A DNA stretch of 64,000 nt from Hyphomonas sp. (GCF_013823385.1 NZ_PNMA01000010.1:46944-110943), one strand, 5' to 3'. Shown: positions 29,869-40,578, numbered from the stretch's first letter. The notes: generated by a model from the letters alone, not told the origin. Numbers and translations: made by a program.

Positions 29869-32800
29869 TCAGGCGGCTTGACGCGGATCGACCTTCTCCA
29901 CACCGGGAACTTCCTTCAGGGCGCGCTGGGCTCGCAGGCCGATGGTGTAGGTTTGGGGCAACCTCATGGTAACGATGCGGCCATCCTCGAGGATCAGCTC
30001 GATGAAAATGACGCCCCTGTCGCCGTCCGGAAGCTGCTCAAGGCGCCGCACAACCCCGGCCAGATCTGCTGGATTTGAATCAGGGCCAAGCCGAACCACC
30101 AAAGAGCCTGAAGGCTTGGACAGCCTTGCCGCTTCCAGTTCAATCGCCCGGTCGAGATTGAGGCGAAGTTCCTCGCCGTTAAGCTTGGCCGTTACAGTAA
30201 TGGCCACCGCCTTTCCGGGCTGAAGCAGGTCGCCATACTGCTGAAGGCCCTCATTGAAGACCATCATCTCGAGTTCACCTGTGGGGTCGGAAATCGTCAG
30301 AAACGCGAATTTGCCGCCATTCTTGCTGGGCTTGTCATTTCTGGACCGCACAATGCCAATCATTTCCAATGGTTTACCGTCGGCAGCCCGTTCATGGATT
30401 TCCATCGCGAGCGTAACGCGGTCCCGGTCAATCGACGTCAGGACATCGTCCAGCGGGTGGCCCGAGAAGTAGAAGCCGATGGATTTGAACTCCTCGTCCA
30501 GCTTCTGCTGCGCAGTCCATGGCTTTGAGGGCGGGAAGTCGGGCCGCAGCGCCGGTTCTGCCTCGCCGAACAAGCCCCCCTGCCCGCCCTGGCGGTCATC
30601 CGCCTGGCTGGCACAGTACTGCGCCAGCAATGGCACAGCGGCCAAAACACGCGCCCGGTTTGACTCAAGCCCATCCAGGGCGCCCGATTTAGCCAGAGAT
30701 TCGAGCGCCTTCTTGTTGACGTGCCTGGGATCGACCCGCTCGGCAAAATCATAGAGATCCTTGAACCGGCCGCCTTGATTGCGCACCGCCACGACATGCT
30801 TCATCGCCTCGATTCCAACGCCCTTGATGGCGCCAAGCGCGTAGACAATTCCATCCTCATTCACATCGAAATCAGGCTGTGACGCGTTGATCGCAGGCGC
30901 CAGCACGCGAATGCGCAAACGCTTGGCCTCCTGAAAGAAAGCGGCGAGCTTGTCGGTATTGCCGATGTCGAGGCTCATCGAGGCGGCGATGAACTCCTTT
31001 GGATAATGGCATTTCAGGAAGGCCGTATGGTACCCGATCAGGGCATAGGCGGCAGCGTGGGATTTGTTGAAGCCGTAACCAGCGAATTTCTCCATCGTAT
31101 CGAAGATCTCGTTGGCTAGTGATTCCTTCATCCCCTTGTTGGCCGCCGCGCCCTCCACGAAGCGCTTGCGCTGCGCGATCATCTCTTCGAGCTTCTTCTT
31201 ACCCATCGCGCGGCGCAGAAGGTCTGCCTCGCCAAGCGAGTAGCCGGCAATCTCCTGCGCCATCCTCATGACCTGCTCCTGGTAGACGGGCACGCCATAG
31301 GTTGCCTCCAGCACCGGTTTCAGGTCGGGATGCTGGTATCGTACAGAGGCTGGATCTTCCTTGCCCTGAACATAGACGGGGATGTTCTCCATAGGGCCTG
31401 GCCGATAGAGCGAGATAATAGCAATCAGGTCTTCGATGTTGTTGGGGCGTACCCGGCGGAGCGTGTCCCGCATGCCTGCGCCTTCAAGCTGGAACACACC
31501 GAGAGTCTCACCGCTTGCCATAAGCTCATAGGTGGCCGGATCATCCATGCTCCGCCAGGCAGGGCCGACATCACCGCCATCCCGCCGGATGAAGTTCAAA
31601 GCCCGGTCGATCACCGTGAGGGTTTTAAGGCCAAGGAAGTCGAACTTCACGAGGCCGGCCATCTCGGCATACTTCATGTTGAACTGTGTGGCCGGTAGAT
31701 CAGCCCGCGGATCATTGTATAGCGGCACCAGCTCAACCAGCGGGCGGTCTGCAATGACGACCCCTGCCGCGTGCGTGCCGGCGTTCCGGTACATGCCTTC
31801 CAGGGCCCGCGCCGTATCGATCAACTCTCCCACGCGCGGGTCTGCCGCGATTTCCTCGTCAAACTTCGGTTCAGCGGCAATCGCCTCGTCAAGCGTCGGA
31901 GGCTTGGCGGGGTTGAAAGGGATCAATTTTGCAAGCCGGTCCACCTGCCCGTAAGGCATCTGCATCACCCGGCCCACGTCCCGCACCACAGCCTTTGCCT
32001 GAAGCGTACCGAAGGTGATGATCATGGCGACGCTGTCTGCGCCGTATTTCTCGCGCACATAGCGGATCACCTCGCCGCGGCGCTCCTGGCAGAAGTCCAC
32101 GTCAAAGTCAGGCATCGAGACACGCTCAGGATTGAGGAAGCGCTCGAACAGCAGGTCAAACCGGAGAGGGTCGAGGTCCGTGATCGACAACACCCATGCG
32201 ACCAGAGAGCCTGCACCCGACCCCCGGCCGGGACCGACCGGAATAGCATTTGCTTTCGCCCATTTGATAAAGTCCGAAACGATCAGGAAGTAGCCGGGAA
32301 ACCCCATGCGCGCGATAATGCCGAGCTCATAGTCCAGGCGCTCAATGTATTTTTCTCGATCCGCATAAAGACGGTCTGCTTCCGCAAGACGCTGTTCCAG
32401 GCCCTCGCGCGCCTGATAGGCCAGCTCTTCTGCTTCCGAGCGCCCTTCCTTGCTGAAGTTCGGAAGGATTGGCTTTCGGGTTTCTGCCCGGACGGAGCAC
32501 CGCAGGGCGATCTCTTCAGTGTTGGCGATAGCCTCCGGAAGATCCTCGAACAGCGCCACCATCTCTTCGGGAGATTTCAGATATTGATCCGGCTCCACCC
32601 GTTTGCGGTCGTCCTGTCCCAAATATTGCCCATTGGCGATGCACATCATGGCGTCATGAGCCGTGACGTCGTCAGGCTTCATGAAGCGCGCATCATGTGT
32701 GGCCACAATCGGCAAGCCGAGTTCGTAGGCGAGTTCCACCAGACCCTGCTCGGTCTTGATCTCGTCCTGCGTGCCGTGACGTGTGATCTCGACGTAGCAG

Positions 32801-33291
32801 CGTCCCGGATAGGCGGCCGCCAGCGTTGCCATCTCGGTTCGCGCGTCCGCCATGCGGCCTTTCAGGATATGCCGGGCTATTTCACCTTCCGAGCCGCCTG
32901 TCAGAAGGATGAGCCCTTCGGTACTCTCCAGCAGATACTTCTTGTGAAGACGCGGCACACCATCATCTGCCTCAAGATAGGCCCGCGACGACAGGAACAT
33001 GAGGCGCTTATAGCCAACATCATCCTGCGCATATGCCGTCAGCCGGAAGGGTTCGGCCTTGGGTGATCCATCGGTTACATCGAAGCAGCAGGCCATGATG
33101 GGCTGGACCCCGTAGTCCGTCAGCTTCAGTGACAGCTCCAGCGCGCCGAAGAGACAGTTCCGGTCCGTCACCGCCATGGCGGGCATGCTGTGCTGCTTGC
33201 ACCATTTTGCCAGATCTGATGGCGTGATCATGCTCTCCAGCAGTGAATAGCTGGAGCGGACAGCAAGATGAATAAAAACAGGTTTCGTCAC
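29869..33291 (-). CDS. dnaE: DNA polymerase III subunit alpha
   Basis: Replicative polymerase subunit. An N-terminal PHP domain (about 1-280) is followed by the polymerase core with GPGRGSGAGSLVAWVL and the catalytic aspartates in MPDFDVDFCQERRGEVI, then the helix-hairpin-helix and an OB fold (about 980-1060). The GTG at 33291 (VTKPVFIHLAV) has GAGGA eight bases upstream, better than an upstream ATG at 33318. About 1140 residues. The first PHP motif reads HLAVRSSYSLLES, where HLRVHS is usual, so the metal site looks degenerate and proofreading presumably needs a separate DnaQ. Confidence 0.96.
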   Translation of the reverse strand: MTKPVFIHLAVRSSYSLLESMITPSDLAKWCKQHSMPAMAVTDRNCLFGALELSLKLTDYGVQPIMACCFDVTDGSPKAEPFRLTAYAQDDVGYKRLMFLSSRAYLEADDGVPRLHKKYLLESTEGLILLTGGSEGEIARHILKGRMADARTEMATLAAAYPGRCYVEITRHGTQDEIKTEQGLVELAYELGLPIVATHDARFMKPDDVTAHDAMMCIANGQYLGQDDRKRVEPDQYLKSPEEMVALFEDLPEAIANTEEIALRCSVRAETRKPILPNFSKEGRSEAEELAYQAREGLEQRLAEADRLYADREKYIERLDYELGIIARMGFPGYFLIVSDFIKWAKANAIPVGPGRGSGAGSLVAWVLSITDLDPLRFDLLFERFLNPERVSMPDFDVDFCQERRGEVIRYVREKYGADSVAMIITFGTLQAKAVVRDVGRVMQMPYGQVDRLAKLIPFNPAKPPTLDEAIAAEPKFDEEIAADPRVGELIDTARALEGMYRNAGTHAAGVVIADRPLVELVPLYNDPRADLPATQFNMKYAEMAGLVKFDFLGLKTLTVIDRALNFIRRDGGDVGPAWRSMDDPATYELMASGETLGVFQLEGAGMRDTLRRVRPNNIEDLIAIISLYRPGPMENIPVYVQGKEDPASVRYQHPDLKPVLEATYGVPVYQEQVMRMAQEIAGYSLGEADLLRRAMGKKKLEEMIAQRKRFVEGAAANKGMKESLANEIFDTMEKFAGYGFNKSHAAAYALIGYHTAFLKCHYPKEFIAASMSLDIGNTDKLAAFFQEAKRLRIRVLAPAINASQPDFDVNEDGIVYALGAIKGVGIEAMKHVVAVRNQGGRFKDLYDFAERVDPRHVNKKALESLAKSGALDGLESNRARVLAAVPLLAQYCASQADDRQGGQGGLFGEAEPALRPDFPPSKPWTAQQKLDEEFKSIGFYFSGHPLDDVLTSIDRDRVTLAMEIHERAADGKPLEMIGIVRSRNDKPSKNGGKFAFLTISDPTGELEMMVFNEGLQQYGDLLQPGKAVAITVTAKLNGEELRLNLDRAIELEAARLSKPSGSLVVRLGPDSNPADLAGVVRRLEQLPDGDRGVIFIELILEDGRIVTMRLPQTYTIGLRAQRALKEVPGVEKVDPRQAA

Positions 33292-33370
33292 GCGGCAATC
33301 CTCTTCCGCGCGGATCATCTCACCGAATCAGCAAAGCTGGAAGCATCTGCCGCCAGCAGTCCACAAAGGA

Positions 33371-34057
33371 TCACTCTGTGTAATCGACCAGCTTGCCATC
33401 CTGCAGGGTCAGAATGCGGTCCATGTGCCGGGTCAACGCCAGATTATGGGTCGCGACAAGCACCCCCGCCCCCTCTTCCCGCACCATCTTGATGAGCGTT
33501 GCAAAAACCCTTTCAGTGGTTGCCGGATCCAGGTTGCCTGTAGGCTCATCGGCAATGACGAGTTTCGGGTCGTTTGCAAGCGCACGCGCGATGGCAACAC
33601 GCTGCTGCTCACCCCCGGAAAGCTGGCCTGGCTGATGGAAGGCGCGTTCTTCGAGGCCCATCTCTCCCAGAAGGCGGGAGGCTTTTTCGCGAGCCTTCGA
33701 TTTCTTTACCCCGGCAATCATCAAGGGCATGGCAATGTTGTCGATGGCGTTGAACTCGGGCAGCAAATGGTGGAACTGGTAGACGAAGCCGATCTTCCGG
33801 CGGCGGATGCCCGTGCGGCCATTGTCGTTCAGCTTCAGGCAGTCAATTCCATCCAGAAATATCGATCCGCCTTCTGGCCGTTCAAGCAAACCGGCGGTGT
33901 GCAAGAGGGTGGACTTCCCGGAACCTGACGGCCCCACCAGTCCAACCAGCTCTCCCGGCGACACACGCAGATCTGTGCCCCGCAGAACCTGTAGCGCGCC
34001 GGCCGCAGTCCGGTAGGTTCGGTCAATTCCGAGAAGTTCGAGTACGGGCTGTGTCAT
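33371..34057 (-). CDS. lolD: Lipoprotein-releasing ABC transporter ATP-binding protein
   Basis: ATPase of LolCDE, which extracts lipoproteins from the inner membrane for transfer to the outer membrane. Walker A GPSGSGKSTLLH, signature LSGGEQQRVAIARAL, Walker B LVIADEPTGNLDP and the H-loop VATHNLALT are intact. The MacB/LolD-type block FVYQFHHLLPEFNAIDN is present. 228 residues. Overlaps lolC by ATGA, which supports the Lol assignment over other exporters of the same fold. Confidence 0.94.
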   Translation of the reverse strand: MTQPVLELLGIDRTYRTAAGALQVLRGTDLRVSPGELVGLVGPSGSGKSTLLHTAGLLERPEGGSIFLDGIDCLKLNDNGRTGIRRRKIGFVYQFHHLLPEFNAIDNIAMPLMIAGVKKSKAREKASRLLGEMGLEERAFHQPGQLSGGEQQRVAIARALANDPKLVIADEPTGNLDPATTERVFATLIKMVREEGAGVLVATHNLALTRHMDRILTLQDGKLVDYTE

Positions 34058-35334
34058 TCGAACCTCAGCGCTTTCACCGGATCCTGGGAGGAGGCCCAGA
34101 TAGACGGGATCAACGAGACAACCATCGACATCACAAGCGCATAGGCGCCTGTGCTGAATACTTCTCCCCAGTCCAGTACAGCGGGAAGATGATCCAGCCC
34201 GTATTGCTCGGCCGGGAATACCTCTCCATCAATCGCCAGATTGATGAGCGCCTCTATCGGGCCAATGTTGAGGATGAAGAGAACGCCAACAATCATTCCC
34301 AGCAGCGCGCCGAGAGAGCCCAGAACGGTTCCTACCATCAGGAATACCCTCAGCACGCCGCCGCGGCTGAGGCCAATTGTGCGGAGGATCGCGACATCAC
34401 GCGTCTTGTTCTTCACGAGCATAACCACACCGACGATGATGTTCAGTGTGGCGATCATCATAATGATGGTCACCAGAAGACGCACCATGACGCGCTCTGT
34501 CTGCAGCGCGCCAAGATAAGTGCGGTTTTTGGTTTTCCAGTCGCGCAAAAGCAGGCTGTAGCCAGTGGCTTCCGCAATGCGTTGCATCACGATCTCTGTC
34601 GTGTCCGGATCTTTCACCCGGATATCGAGATATTGGTAACGGCCTTTCGACTGAAACAGGATCTGAGCCTGTTCCATCGGCATGAAGACATATACGTTGT
34701 CGAGTTGGGCAGAGCCCGTGCGGAAGATATCCCCAACGATATAGGCCTTGCTGACCGGCGTCTGTCCGATCGGACCTGATCGCATCTGAGACGTTACAAT
34801 CTCAACACCGTCACCTGGTTGAAGACCAAGATTGGCGGCCAGATATTGGCCGATCATGATGACGTTCCCGCCATTCCGGCCTTCGCCGAAGCCGGCTGCC
34901 AACGCCGCCGCGCCGCCATCCTTGAGGATCGGCATGGTTTTGAGGTCTGCAGGTGGCACTGCCCTGACGACACCGCCGGTACGGACACCATTGGCGGACA
35001 GGAGCACAAACTGCTCAATGTAAGGGGAAACGCTCACAACATCCCGCGTTTCGGAAATGACCTTGGCAAGCGCCTGCGCCTCATCCTGCGGGATACCGTC
35101 CACCGCCGCCGAAATGTGAGGTTCCCCGCCGAGTAGCGCGTCGAGCAATGTCGCCCGGAACCCGCTCATGATCGACATGGTAATGATCAGCGCGGCGACG
35201 GCAAAGAAAATGCCGATGAACGAGATCACCGCGATCAGGCTGGCGCCGCCATGCTCGCGGCGTGCCCGCAGGTATCGCCAGGCAAGCGTCCGCTCCAGTT
35301 TTCCGAACGGCGTGGCAGAAGGCGTAGCGCTCAT
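34054..35334 (-). CDS. lolC: Lipoprotein-releasing ABC transporter permease LolC/E
   Basis: Membrane subunit of the lipoprotein-releasing transporter. One N-terminal helix (about 32-55, ALIAVISFIGIFFAVAALI), a large periplasmic domain (about 60-280) and three C-terminal helices (about 285-415) give the four-helix MacB/LolC topology. 426 residues. Only one permease gene is present, as in most alphaproteobacteria, where a single LolF-type protein probably forms a homodimer in place of LolC and LolE. It overlaps proS by TGATG and lolD by ATGA. Confidence 0.92.
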   Translation of the reverse strand: MSATPSATPFGKLERTLAWRYLRARREHGGASLIAVISFIGIFFAVAALIITMSIMSGFRATLLDALLGGEPHISAAVDGIPQDEAQALAKVISETRDVVSVSPYIEQFVLLSANGVRTGGVVRAVPPADLKTMPILKDGGAAALAAGFGEGRNGGNVIMIGQYLAANLGLQPGDGVEIVTSQMRSGPIGQTPVSKAYIVGDIFRTGSAQLDNVYVFMPMEQAQILFQSKGRYQYLDIRVKDPDTTEIVMQRIAEATGYSLLLRDWKTKNRTYLGALQTERVMVRLLVTIIMMIATLNIIVGVVMLVKNKTRDVAILRTIGLSRGGVLRVFLMVGTVLGSLGALLGMIVGVLFILNIGPIEALINLAIDGEVFPAEQYGLDHLPAVLDWGEVFSTGAYALVMSMVVSLIPSIWASSQDPVKALRFE

Positions 35335-36653
35335 CAGGAGCCTTTCAGCTGGGCCAGCATGTCTTCAATTTTGACGTCATGCTTCTCGCCGGTCTTGCGG
35401 TTTTTAACCTCAACCTTGCCTTCGGCCACGCCGCGCGGCCCCACTGTTGTCTGCCAGGGCAAACCGATCAGATCCATTCGCGCAAACTTTGCGCCGGCTC
35501 GATCATCCGTATCGTCATAGAGCACTTCGCGGCCTGCCGCCGTCATTGCTGCATAGAGGGTTTCACAAGCCGCATCACAGGCCTCGTCTCCGGGGCGCAT
35601 GTTGATCAGGCCCACATCGAAAGGCGCAACGGCTTCGGGCCAGACGATACCGTTCTCGTCATGACAGGCCTCAATGATGGCGCCAAGCAGGCGGGACACG
35701 CCGATGCCGTAGCTGCCCATCTGTACCGGCACCATCTGACCATCGGGGCCTTGCACGACAGCGTTCATGGGTTTGGAGTATTTGGTACCAAAGTAGAAGA
35801 TATGGCCGACTTCGATGCCGCGGGCCGACACGCGCCGGTCTTCAGGCAATGCAGCGAAGGCAGCCTCGTCATGCATTTCCTCGGTGGCAGCATAGTATCT
35901 GGTGCGCTCTTCGACAAAAGGCGTGAGATCTGCATCGAAATCGAGATCAAGGCCAGGAGCCGGCAGATCCAGCAGCGCCTTATCGCAGAACACTGCGCTC
36001 TCACCCGTCTCTGCCAGAATGATGAACTCGTGGCTGAGGTCGCCGCCAATCGGACCGGTGTCCGCCCGCATCGGGATCGCCGTCAGCCCCATCCGGTCAA
36101 AGGCATTCAGATAGGCGCAGAACATCTTGCGGTAGGCCGCCCGCGCGCCCTCTTCTGTCAGATCAAAGGAATAGGCATCCTTCATCAGGAACTCACGGCC
36201 GCGCATGACGCCGAAGCGCGGGCGCACCTCATCGCGGAACTTCCACTGCTGGTGATAAAGGTTCAGCGGCAGCTGCTTGTAGCTTTTCACATAGGTGCGG
36301 AAAACGTCCGTGACCAATTCCTCATTGGTCGGGCCATACAGCATGTCCCGCTCATGGCGATCCTTGATGCGGAGCATTTCCTTGCCATAATCGTCATACC
36401 GGCCTGATTCCCGCCAGAGGTCTGCCTGCTGCAGCGTCGGCATCAGCATCTCAATGGCGCCGGACCGGTTCATCTCCTCCCGAACGATCTGCTCGATCCG
36501 CTTCAGCACTCGAAAGCCTAGCGGCAACCAGGAGTAGATGCCGGCGCCATTCTGGCGGATCATGCCAGTGCGCAGCATCAGCTGGTGCGAAATGATCGCG
36601 GCGTCTGCAGGAGCTTCTTTGGAAACAGGCAGGAAAAACTTCGACAGGCGCAT
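35334..36653 (-). CDS. proS: Proline-tRNA ligase (short alphaproteobacterial type)
   Basis: Class II aminoacyl-tRNA synthetase for tRNA-Pro. Motif blocks include [18 protein letters not shown], the motif 2 region [19 protein letters not shown] and motif 3 [16 protein letters not shown]. With 439 residues it lacks the roughly 180-residue INS editing insertion of E. coli ProRS, the normal state in alphaproteobacteria. Cells with this form often carry a free-standing editing protein (ProXp/YbaK type); none is in the window. It is followed at once by lolC. Confidence 0.96.
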   Translation of the reverse strand: MRLSKFFLPVSKEAPADAAIISHQLMLRTGMIRQNGAGIYSWLPLGFRVLKRIEQIVREEMNRSGAIEMLMPTLQQADLWRESGRYDDYGKEMLRIKDRHERDMLYGPTNEELVTDVFRTYVKSYKQLPLNLYHQQWKFRDEVRPRFGVMRGREFLMKDAYSFDLTEEGARAAYRKMFCAYLNAFDRMGLTAIPMRADTGPIGGDLSHEFIILAETGESAVFCDKALLDLPAPGLDLDFDADLTPFVEERTRYYAATEEMHDEAAFAALPEDRRVSARGIEVGHIFYFGTKYSKPMNAVVQGPDGQMVPVQMGSYGIGVSRLLGAIIEACHDENGIVWPEAVAPFDVGLINMRPGDEACDAACETLYAAMTAAGREVLYDDTDDRAGAKFARMDLIGLPWQTTVGPRGVAEGKVEVKNRKTGEKHDVKIEDMLAQLKGS

Positions 36654-36700
36654 GAATCATCCAGACTTTTACGGAATTCTTTCACGCTCACTAGCCGGAG

Positions 36701-36940
36701 CTAGACCGGTTCCGCAAGCAGCTGAGGAATAACCAACGCAGCAACCAGCGTGATCACGGCCGCCCCAATGGTGGCCCAGATCGCTTTTTTGACCAGCATC
36801 GGGTTCTTGGGCGCCCCCTCTTCTGTGCCGGGCGTCGTGGACTCGTCTTCCCATTGCCCCTTAACCCCAATCGGCAAAACGGCGAAGAAGGTGATCCACC
36901 ACCCCAAAACAAAGACGATTGTGGCGCCCGCGATACCCAT
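36701..36940 (-). CDS. DUF1467 family membrane protein
   Basis: Small inner-membrane protein of unknown role, common in alphaproteobacteria upstream of proS. Two hydrophobic helices are visible (about residues 4-25, GATIVFVLGWWITFFAVLPIG, and 53-75) with a charged loop between (KGQWEDESTTPGTEEGAP). The WWITFFAVLPIGV block is the recognisable family mark. 79 residues. It overlaps mce by TGATG. Confidence 0.85.
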   Translation of the reverse strand: MGIAGATIVFVLGWWITFFAVLPIGVKGQWEDESTTPGTEEGAPKNPMLVKKAIWATIGAAVITLVAALVIPQLLAEPV

Positions 36941-37368
36941 CAGTGGTGCCCTTCAAGAGTTTCCATAAGCTCCACCAGAACGCCATTGGAGTTTTTCGGG
37001 TGGACAAAAATGATCATGGTGCCGTGGGCACCGATCCGCGGTTTGCCCAGCACAGTGGCGCCACGTTTTTCCATTTCGGTGACGGCCTGATTGATATCCG
37101 CCACTTCGAAGCAGACGTGATGCTGGCCGCCTGCGGGGTTCTTCTTAAGGAAATTTGCGATCGGCGAAGCCTCATTCAACGGCTCGATCAGCTCGATCTG
37201 GCTGTTGGGAAGGTTGACGAAACAGACTTTCACGCCCTGTTCGGGCATGTCGAAAGGCGTGGTGATGTCCGTCGCGCCGTAAAGCGTCCGGTAGGTTTCG
37301 CAAGCCTGCTCGATATTGGGAACAGCAATGCCAACATGGTTCAGCGGCCCGATCTTGAATTCGCTCAT
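36940..37368 (-). CDS. mce: Methylmalonyl-CoA epimerase
   Basis: Interconverts the (S) and (R) forms of methylmalonyl-CoA in propionyl-CoA breakdown. A VOC-fold protein of 142 residues with metal ligands in LNHVGIAV (His), QHHVCFEV (His) and NGVLVELME (Glu), and the family block NSQIELIEPLNEASPIANFL. The mutase and propionyl-CoA carboxylase are not in the window. It lies eight bases after the ribonuclease J stop. Confidence 0.94.
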   Translation of the reverse strand: MSEFKIGPLNHVGIAVPNIEQACETYRTLYGATDITTPFDMPEQGVKVCFVNLPNSQIELIEPLNEASPIANFLKKNPAGGQHHVCFEVADINQAVTEMEKRGATVLGKPRIGAHGTMIIFVHPKNSNGVLVELMETLEGHH

Positions 37369-37375
37369 GAAAATC

Positions 37376-39073
37376 TCAGCTCCTCAGCACAACTACTTCA
37401 ATCATCGGCTTCAGGCCGAAATTGATATCACACGCTTTTCGCAATGCACGGCCCATAACGCGCTCGATCGCCTCATCATCATTGCGGTCCTTCTTCGAAA
37501 GACCAGCAAGGGCAGCCTCTGCTGCGTCATCCAGGATTTCGAGACTTTCCTCGGCCACCCGGCCGTCGGTCTCGGATAGCCCTTTGACGACAACGACCGG
37601 GCCATCCACAACGCGCCCAGCCTGATCGAGGCTCACAGTCGCGAAGATGATGCCGCTATTGTGAAGACGCTTGCGCTCGATCAGGCCCTGAGCGCCTTCG
37701 GGCAGCAGGCGGCTGCCATCCAGGAAGAGGCGCCCGGCAGGCACTTCATCGAGGATTTCTGCTTCGCCCGGTGCAAGGCGGATCAGGCTGCCGTTGCGCG
37801 GCGCCACAGTTTCCGGCACCTGGAGGGAGCGGGCGTACGAGGCATGTTCGAGAATATGTCTCCGCTCTCCATGGACAGGGACAGCGATACGCGGGCGTAC
37901 CCATTGATACATCCGGCGGAGTTCATCGCGGCAGGGATGGCCGGATACGTGGATCGTTTGCGGAACCATTCTAGGATGGATGACCCTGATCCCCTGCTCC
38001 GCCAAGGTGTTCTGCAGGCTGTAAACGCTGTTCTCATTTCCCGGAATGAGGCGCGAGGAGAAGATCACGCTGTCCCCTTCGCGCAGCGCCACATGCCGGT
38101 GGTCGCCCCGCGCTATACGGGAAAGCGCAGCATTTGCCTCGCCCTGACTACCTGTGCAGAGGTAAAGAATATTTTCGGGCGGCAGGTAGCCCGCCTCAGC
38201 CTCATCCACGAAATCGAGACGCGCGGGCAAAATGCCGACCGCTTTGGCTGCCGCCGTGACCCGGTGCATGCTTCTCCCAACGAGGCAGACACTGCGTCCT
38301 GCCCTGTTGGCCGCGTCAATGATCGACTTCACCCGCGCGACGTTCGAAGCAAAGGTTGTGACTGCAACGGCCTGCTTCTGCTCGGCAATCAGCTCGATCA
38401 GGCCCAGGCGAACGGTTTCTTCCGAACCGGCCTCGCCATTCTCAAACACGTTGGTGGAGTCGCACACCATGGCGAGAACACCCTCGTCGCCAAGCGCTGT
38501 CAGCCCCTCAATGTCCGTGGTCGCACCGATCTGCGGATTGGGGTCAATTTTCCAGTCGCCGGTATGCAGGATAACGCCGGCGGGTGTCCGGATAGCAAGC
38601 GCATTCGGCTCGGGGATGGAGTGCGTGAGCGTCACATAGGTAACCTCAAATGGGCCGGCCTTGACCGTGGCGCCCATGGAAACCGTCTTCAGCCATTTAT
38701 GATCCACGCCGCGCTCATCCATCTTTGAGCGGACGAGTTCGCAGGTGAAGGGGGTTGCATAGATCGGCGCCTTGGTGCGCAGCAGCGGATACAGCAGACC
38801 TACTGCGCCGATATGATCTTCATGCGCATGGGTCAGGAAAACAGCATCTATCTGCTCGCCCACCAGAAAATCGGGGTCAGCGCAGATCAGGTCAATACCA
38901 GGTGTTTCCGAATTTCCGAAGGTTACCCCGATATCGACAATGATCCATCTGCGGGCATGGCGCGGCCCATAGCCATACGCATTCAGGTTCATCCCGATCT
39001 CGCCGCATCCGCCGAGGGGAAGAAAGACAAGTTCGTCCTTGGACTGATCGAAGGATTTGTTTGAAATGGTCAA
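37376..39073 (-). CDS. rnj: Ribonuclease J
   Basis: Metallo-beta-lactamase/beta-CASP RNase that processes and degrades RNA, with 5'-3' exonuclease activity in studied members. The metal-binding motif is [12 protein letters not shown]; the N terminus has [19 protein letters not shown]; the beta-CASP and RMMBL regions follow ([36 protein letters not shown]). 565 residues. The start is TTG in a TTGA overlap with coaX: no ATG or GTG precedes the conserved N terminus in frame. This is a rare initiation codon for such a gene. Confidence 0.94.
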   Translation of the reverse strand: MTISNKSFDQSKDELVFLPLGGCGEIGMNLNAYGYGPRHARRWIIVDIGVTFGNSETPGIDLICADPDFLVGEQIDAVFLTHAHEDHIGAVGLLYPLLRTKAPIYATPFTCELVRSKMDERGVDHKWLKTVSMGATVKAGPFEVTYVTLTHSIPEPNALAIRTPAGVILHTGDWKIDPNPQIGATTDIEGLTALGDEGVLAMVCDSTNVFENGEAGSEETVRLGLIELIAEQKQAVAVTTFASNVARVKSIIDAANRAGRSVCLVGRSMHRVTAAAKAVGILPARLDFVDEAEAGYLPPENILYLCTGSQGEANAALSRIARGDHRHVALREGDSVIFSSRLIPGNENSVYSLQNTLAEQGIRVIHPRMVPQTIHVSGHPCRDELRRMYQWVRPRIAVPVHGERRHILEHASYARSLQVPETVAPRNGSLIRLAPGEAEILDEVPAGRLFLDGSRLLPEGAQGLIERKRLHNSGIIFATVSLDQAGRVVDGPVVVVKGLSETDGRVAEESLEILDDAAEAALAGLSKKDRNDDEAIERVMGRALRKACDINFGLKPMIEVVVLRS

Positions 39074-39837
39074 CGGTTCCGCTTCCAGACTTCCAGAAGC
39101 CCCCGGATGAGGATGTCCTGGTCATAATAGTCAATAGTCTCGCTGGCGCCTTCAAACAGGGAAGCAACACCCCCTGTCGCGATCACCGTCATGGGGCGTC
39201 CCCATTCCGCCTTGATCCGGCGCACGAGCCCATCAATCAATTCGATGTATCCAAGAAACACACCTGACTGCATGGCAGAGACTGTGTCTTTGCCGATGAC
39301 CTGGGACGGCTTCTGGATGGCGATTCGGGGCAGCTGAGCGGCTGCGTCATGCAGTGCTCTCATGGAGAGATAGATACCCGGCGAAATGATGCCACCTTCA
39401 AACGCACCATCTGCGGACACAATGTCGAATGTCGTGGCCGTGCCGCTGTCTATCACGACCAGATCGCCCGGATAAGCGACATGCGCGCCCAGCGCGCTCA
39501 CGATACGGTCTGCGCCCACTTGTTCCGGGTGCCGAACCCTGAGGTTCATGCCGGTCTTCAGGCCCGGTTCGCCTATGAACAGCGGCTCAACATTCAGGTA
39601 TCGGCGTGCAAGATTCCGGAAATTGAACTGCGCGTGGGGAACCACGGAGGATACAACGCACCCCTTTACTGCCGAGAGGTCGATCCCGTGCATGTCTGCC
39701 AAGCGCCAGAGCCAGGAAGCATGATCATCGGCGGTCTTGGTCGAATCCGTTGCGCTGCGCCATTGGTTGACCCAACCCTGCCCATCATGCAGCGCAAATA
39801 CGGTGTTAGTGTTGCCGACGTCGATGACCAGAAGCAT
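39070..39837 (-). CDS. coaX: Type III pantothenate kinase
   Basis: First enzyme of coenzyme A synthesis, phosphorylating pantothenate. The ASKHA-type ATP site opens the protein as [19 protein letters not shown]; other blocks are [41 protein letters not shown] and [13 protein letters not shown]. 255 residues. Type III enzymes differ from the E. coli CoaA type and are not CoA-inhibited. It starts three bases after birA, and its TGA forms part of the rnj start (TTGA). Confidence 0.95.
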   Translation of the reverse strand: MLLVIDVGNTNTVFALHDGQGWVNQWRSATDSTKTADDHASWLWRLADMHGIDLSAVKGCVVSSVVPHAQFNFRNLARRYLNVEPLFIGEPGLKTGMNLRVRHPEQVGADRIVSALGAHVAYPGDLVVIDSGTATTFDIVSADGAFEGGIISPGIYLSMRALHDAAAQLPRIAIQKPSQVIGKDTVSAMQSGVFLGYIELIDGLVRRIKAEWGRPMTVIATGGVASLFEGASETIDYYDQDILIRGLLEVWKRNR

Positions 39838-39840
39838 GGT

Positions 39841-40578
39841 TTAGGCTTGTCCGATGAGGCTGACTTCGCCCGCTCTTATGATGCGCGCACTTCCATCGGG
39901 CAACCGCAGACGCAGAGCGCCGTCTGCCTCCAGATCCTCGAATACCCCCTCAACAAACACATCGCCGACGCGAACGGAGACTTCCTGCTCCCTCCCCTCG
40001 GCATAATCGAGCCAGTCCTGGCGGAGGCTTTCAAAGCCCCTGCGCGCCTGCGCGAGCCGGGCTTCGAAGGCAGAGTGATAGGCGCCGAGAACTTTTTCCG
40101 TTTCAAGGCTCTGGCCGCTAAGCAGGTTGAGACTGGTCGCCGCCTGCCCCACATTATCCGGCACATAAGCCACATTGATGCCAGTGCCAGCAGCGATCCA
40201 GAGGTCCGCGCCCGCGCCGCCTGTTTCTACAAGGATTCCGGACACTTTCTGCCGCGCGATCCTGACATCGTTAGGCCATTTCACTTTGACTGGCGCATCA
40301 GGAGCAAATGTCCGCACGGTGTCCACCACCGCCATGGCGGCCGCAAAAGGGATACGGAGCGCGACAGGAATGCCGCCCGGCTCCGCGAAGAGCGCCGTGG
40401 TGAAGATATTACCCACGGGAGAAGACCAGACCCTATCCTGACGGCCACGGCCTGCCGACTGAGACGCAGCGACGATCCATTGGTCATCAAACCGTCCGGA
40501 ACTGCCAGCGCGCCGCTTCGCCTCCGTGTTGGTGCTGTCTATCTCTTCAAACCGGTAAACCGGCCAGGAAGCGCTCAA
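39841..40578 (-). CDS. birA: Biotin-[acetyl-CoA-carboxylase] ligase (monofunctional)
   Basis: Attaches biotin to the carboxyl carrier protein. Catalytic domain with [31 protein letters not shown] and [20 protein letters not shown]. There is no N-terminal helix-turn-helix, so it is a ligase only and not a repressor. The glycine-rich biotin loop has Asp where the second glycine pair usually stands (GRGRQDR for GRGRRGR). The start is TTG in a TTGA overlap with nuoN; no ATG or GTG near the N terminus would serve. 245 residues. Confidence 0.93.
   Translation of the reverse strand: MSASWPVYRFEEIDSTNTEAKRRAGSSGRFDDQWIVAASQSAGRGRQDRVWSSPVGNIFTTALFAEPGGIPVALRIPFAAAMAVVDTVRTFAPDAPVKVKWPNDVRIARQKVSGILVETGGAGADLWIAAGTGINVAYVPDNVGQAATSLNLLSGQSLETEKVLGAYHSAFEARLAQARRGFESLRQDWLDYAEGREQEVSVRVGDVFVEGVFEDLEADGALRLRLPDGSARIIRAGEVSLIGQA

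Noticed and set aside
31771..33066. 431-codon open frame opposite dnaE
   Set aside because: Antisense to conserved dnaE codons; no recognisable domain or ribosome site.
35379..36407. 342-codon open frame opposite proS
   Set aside because: Shadow of proS; low-complexity antisense translation.
37661..38728. 355-codon open frame opposite ribonuclease J
   Set aside because: Shadow of rnj, no independent coding evidence.
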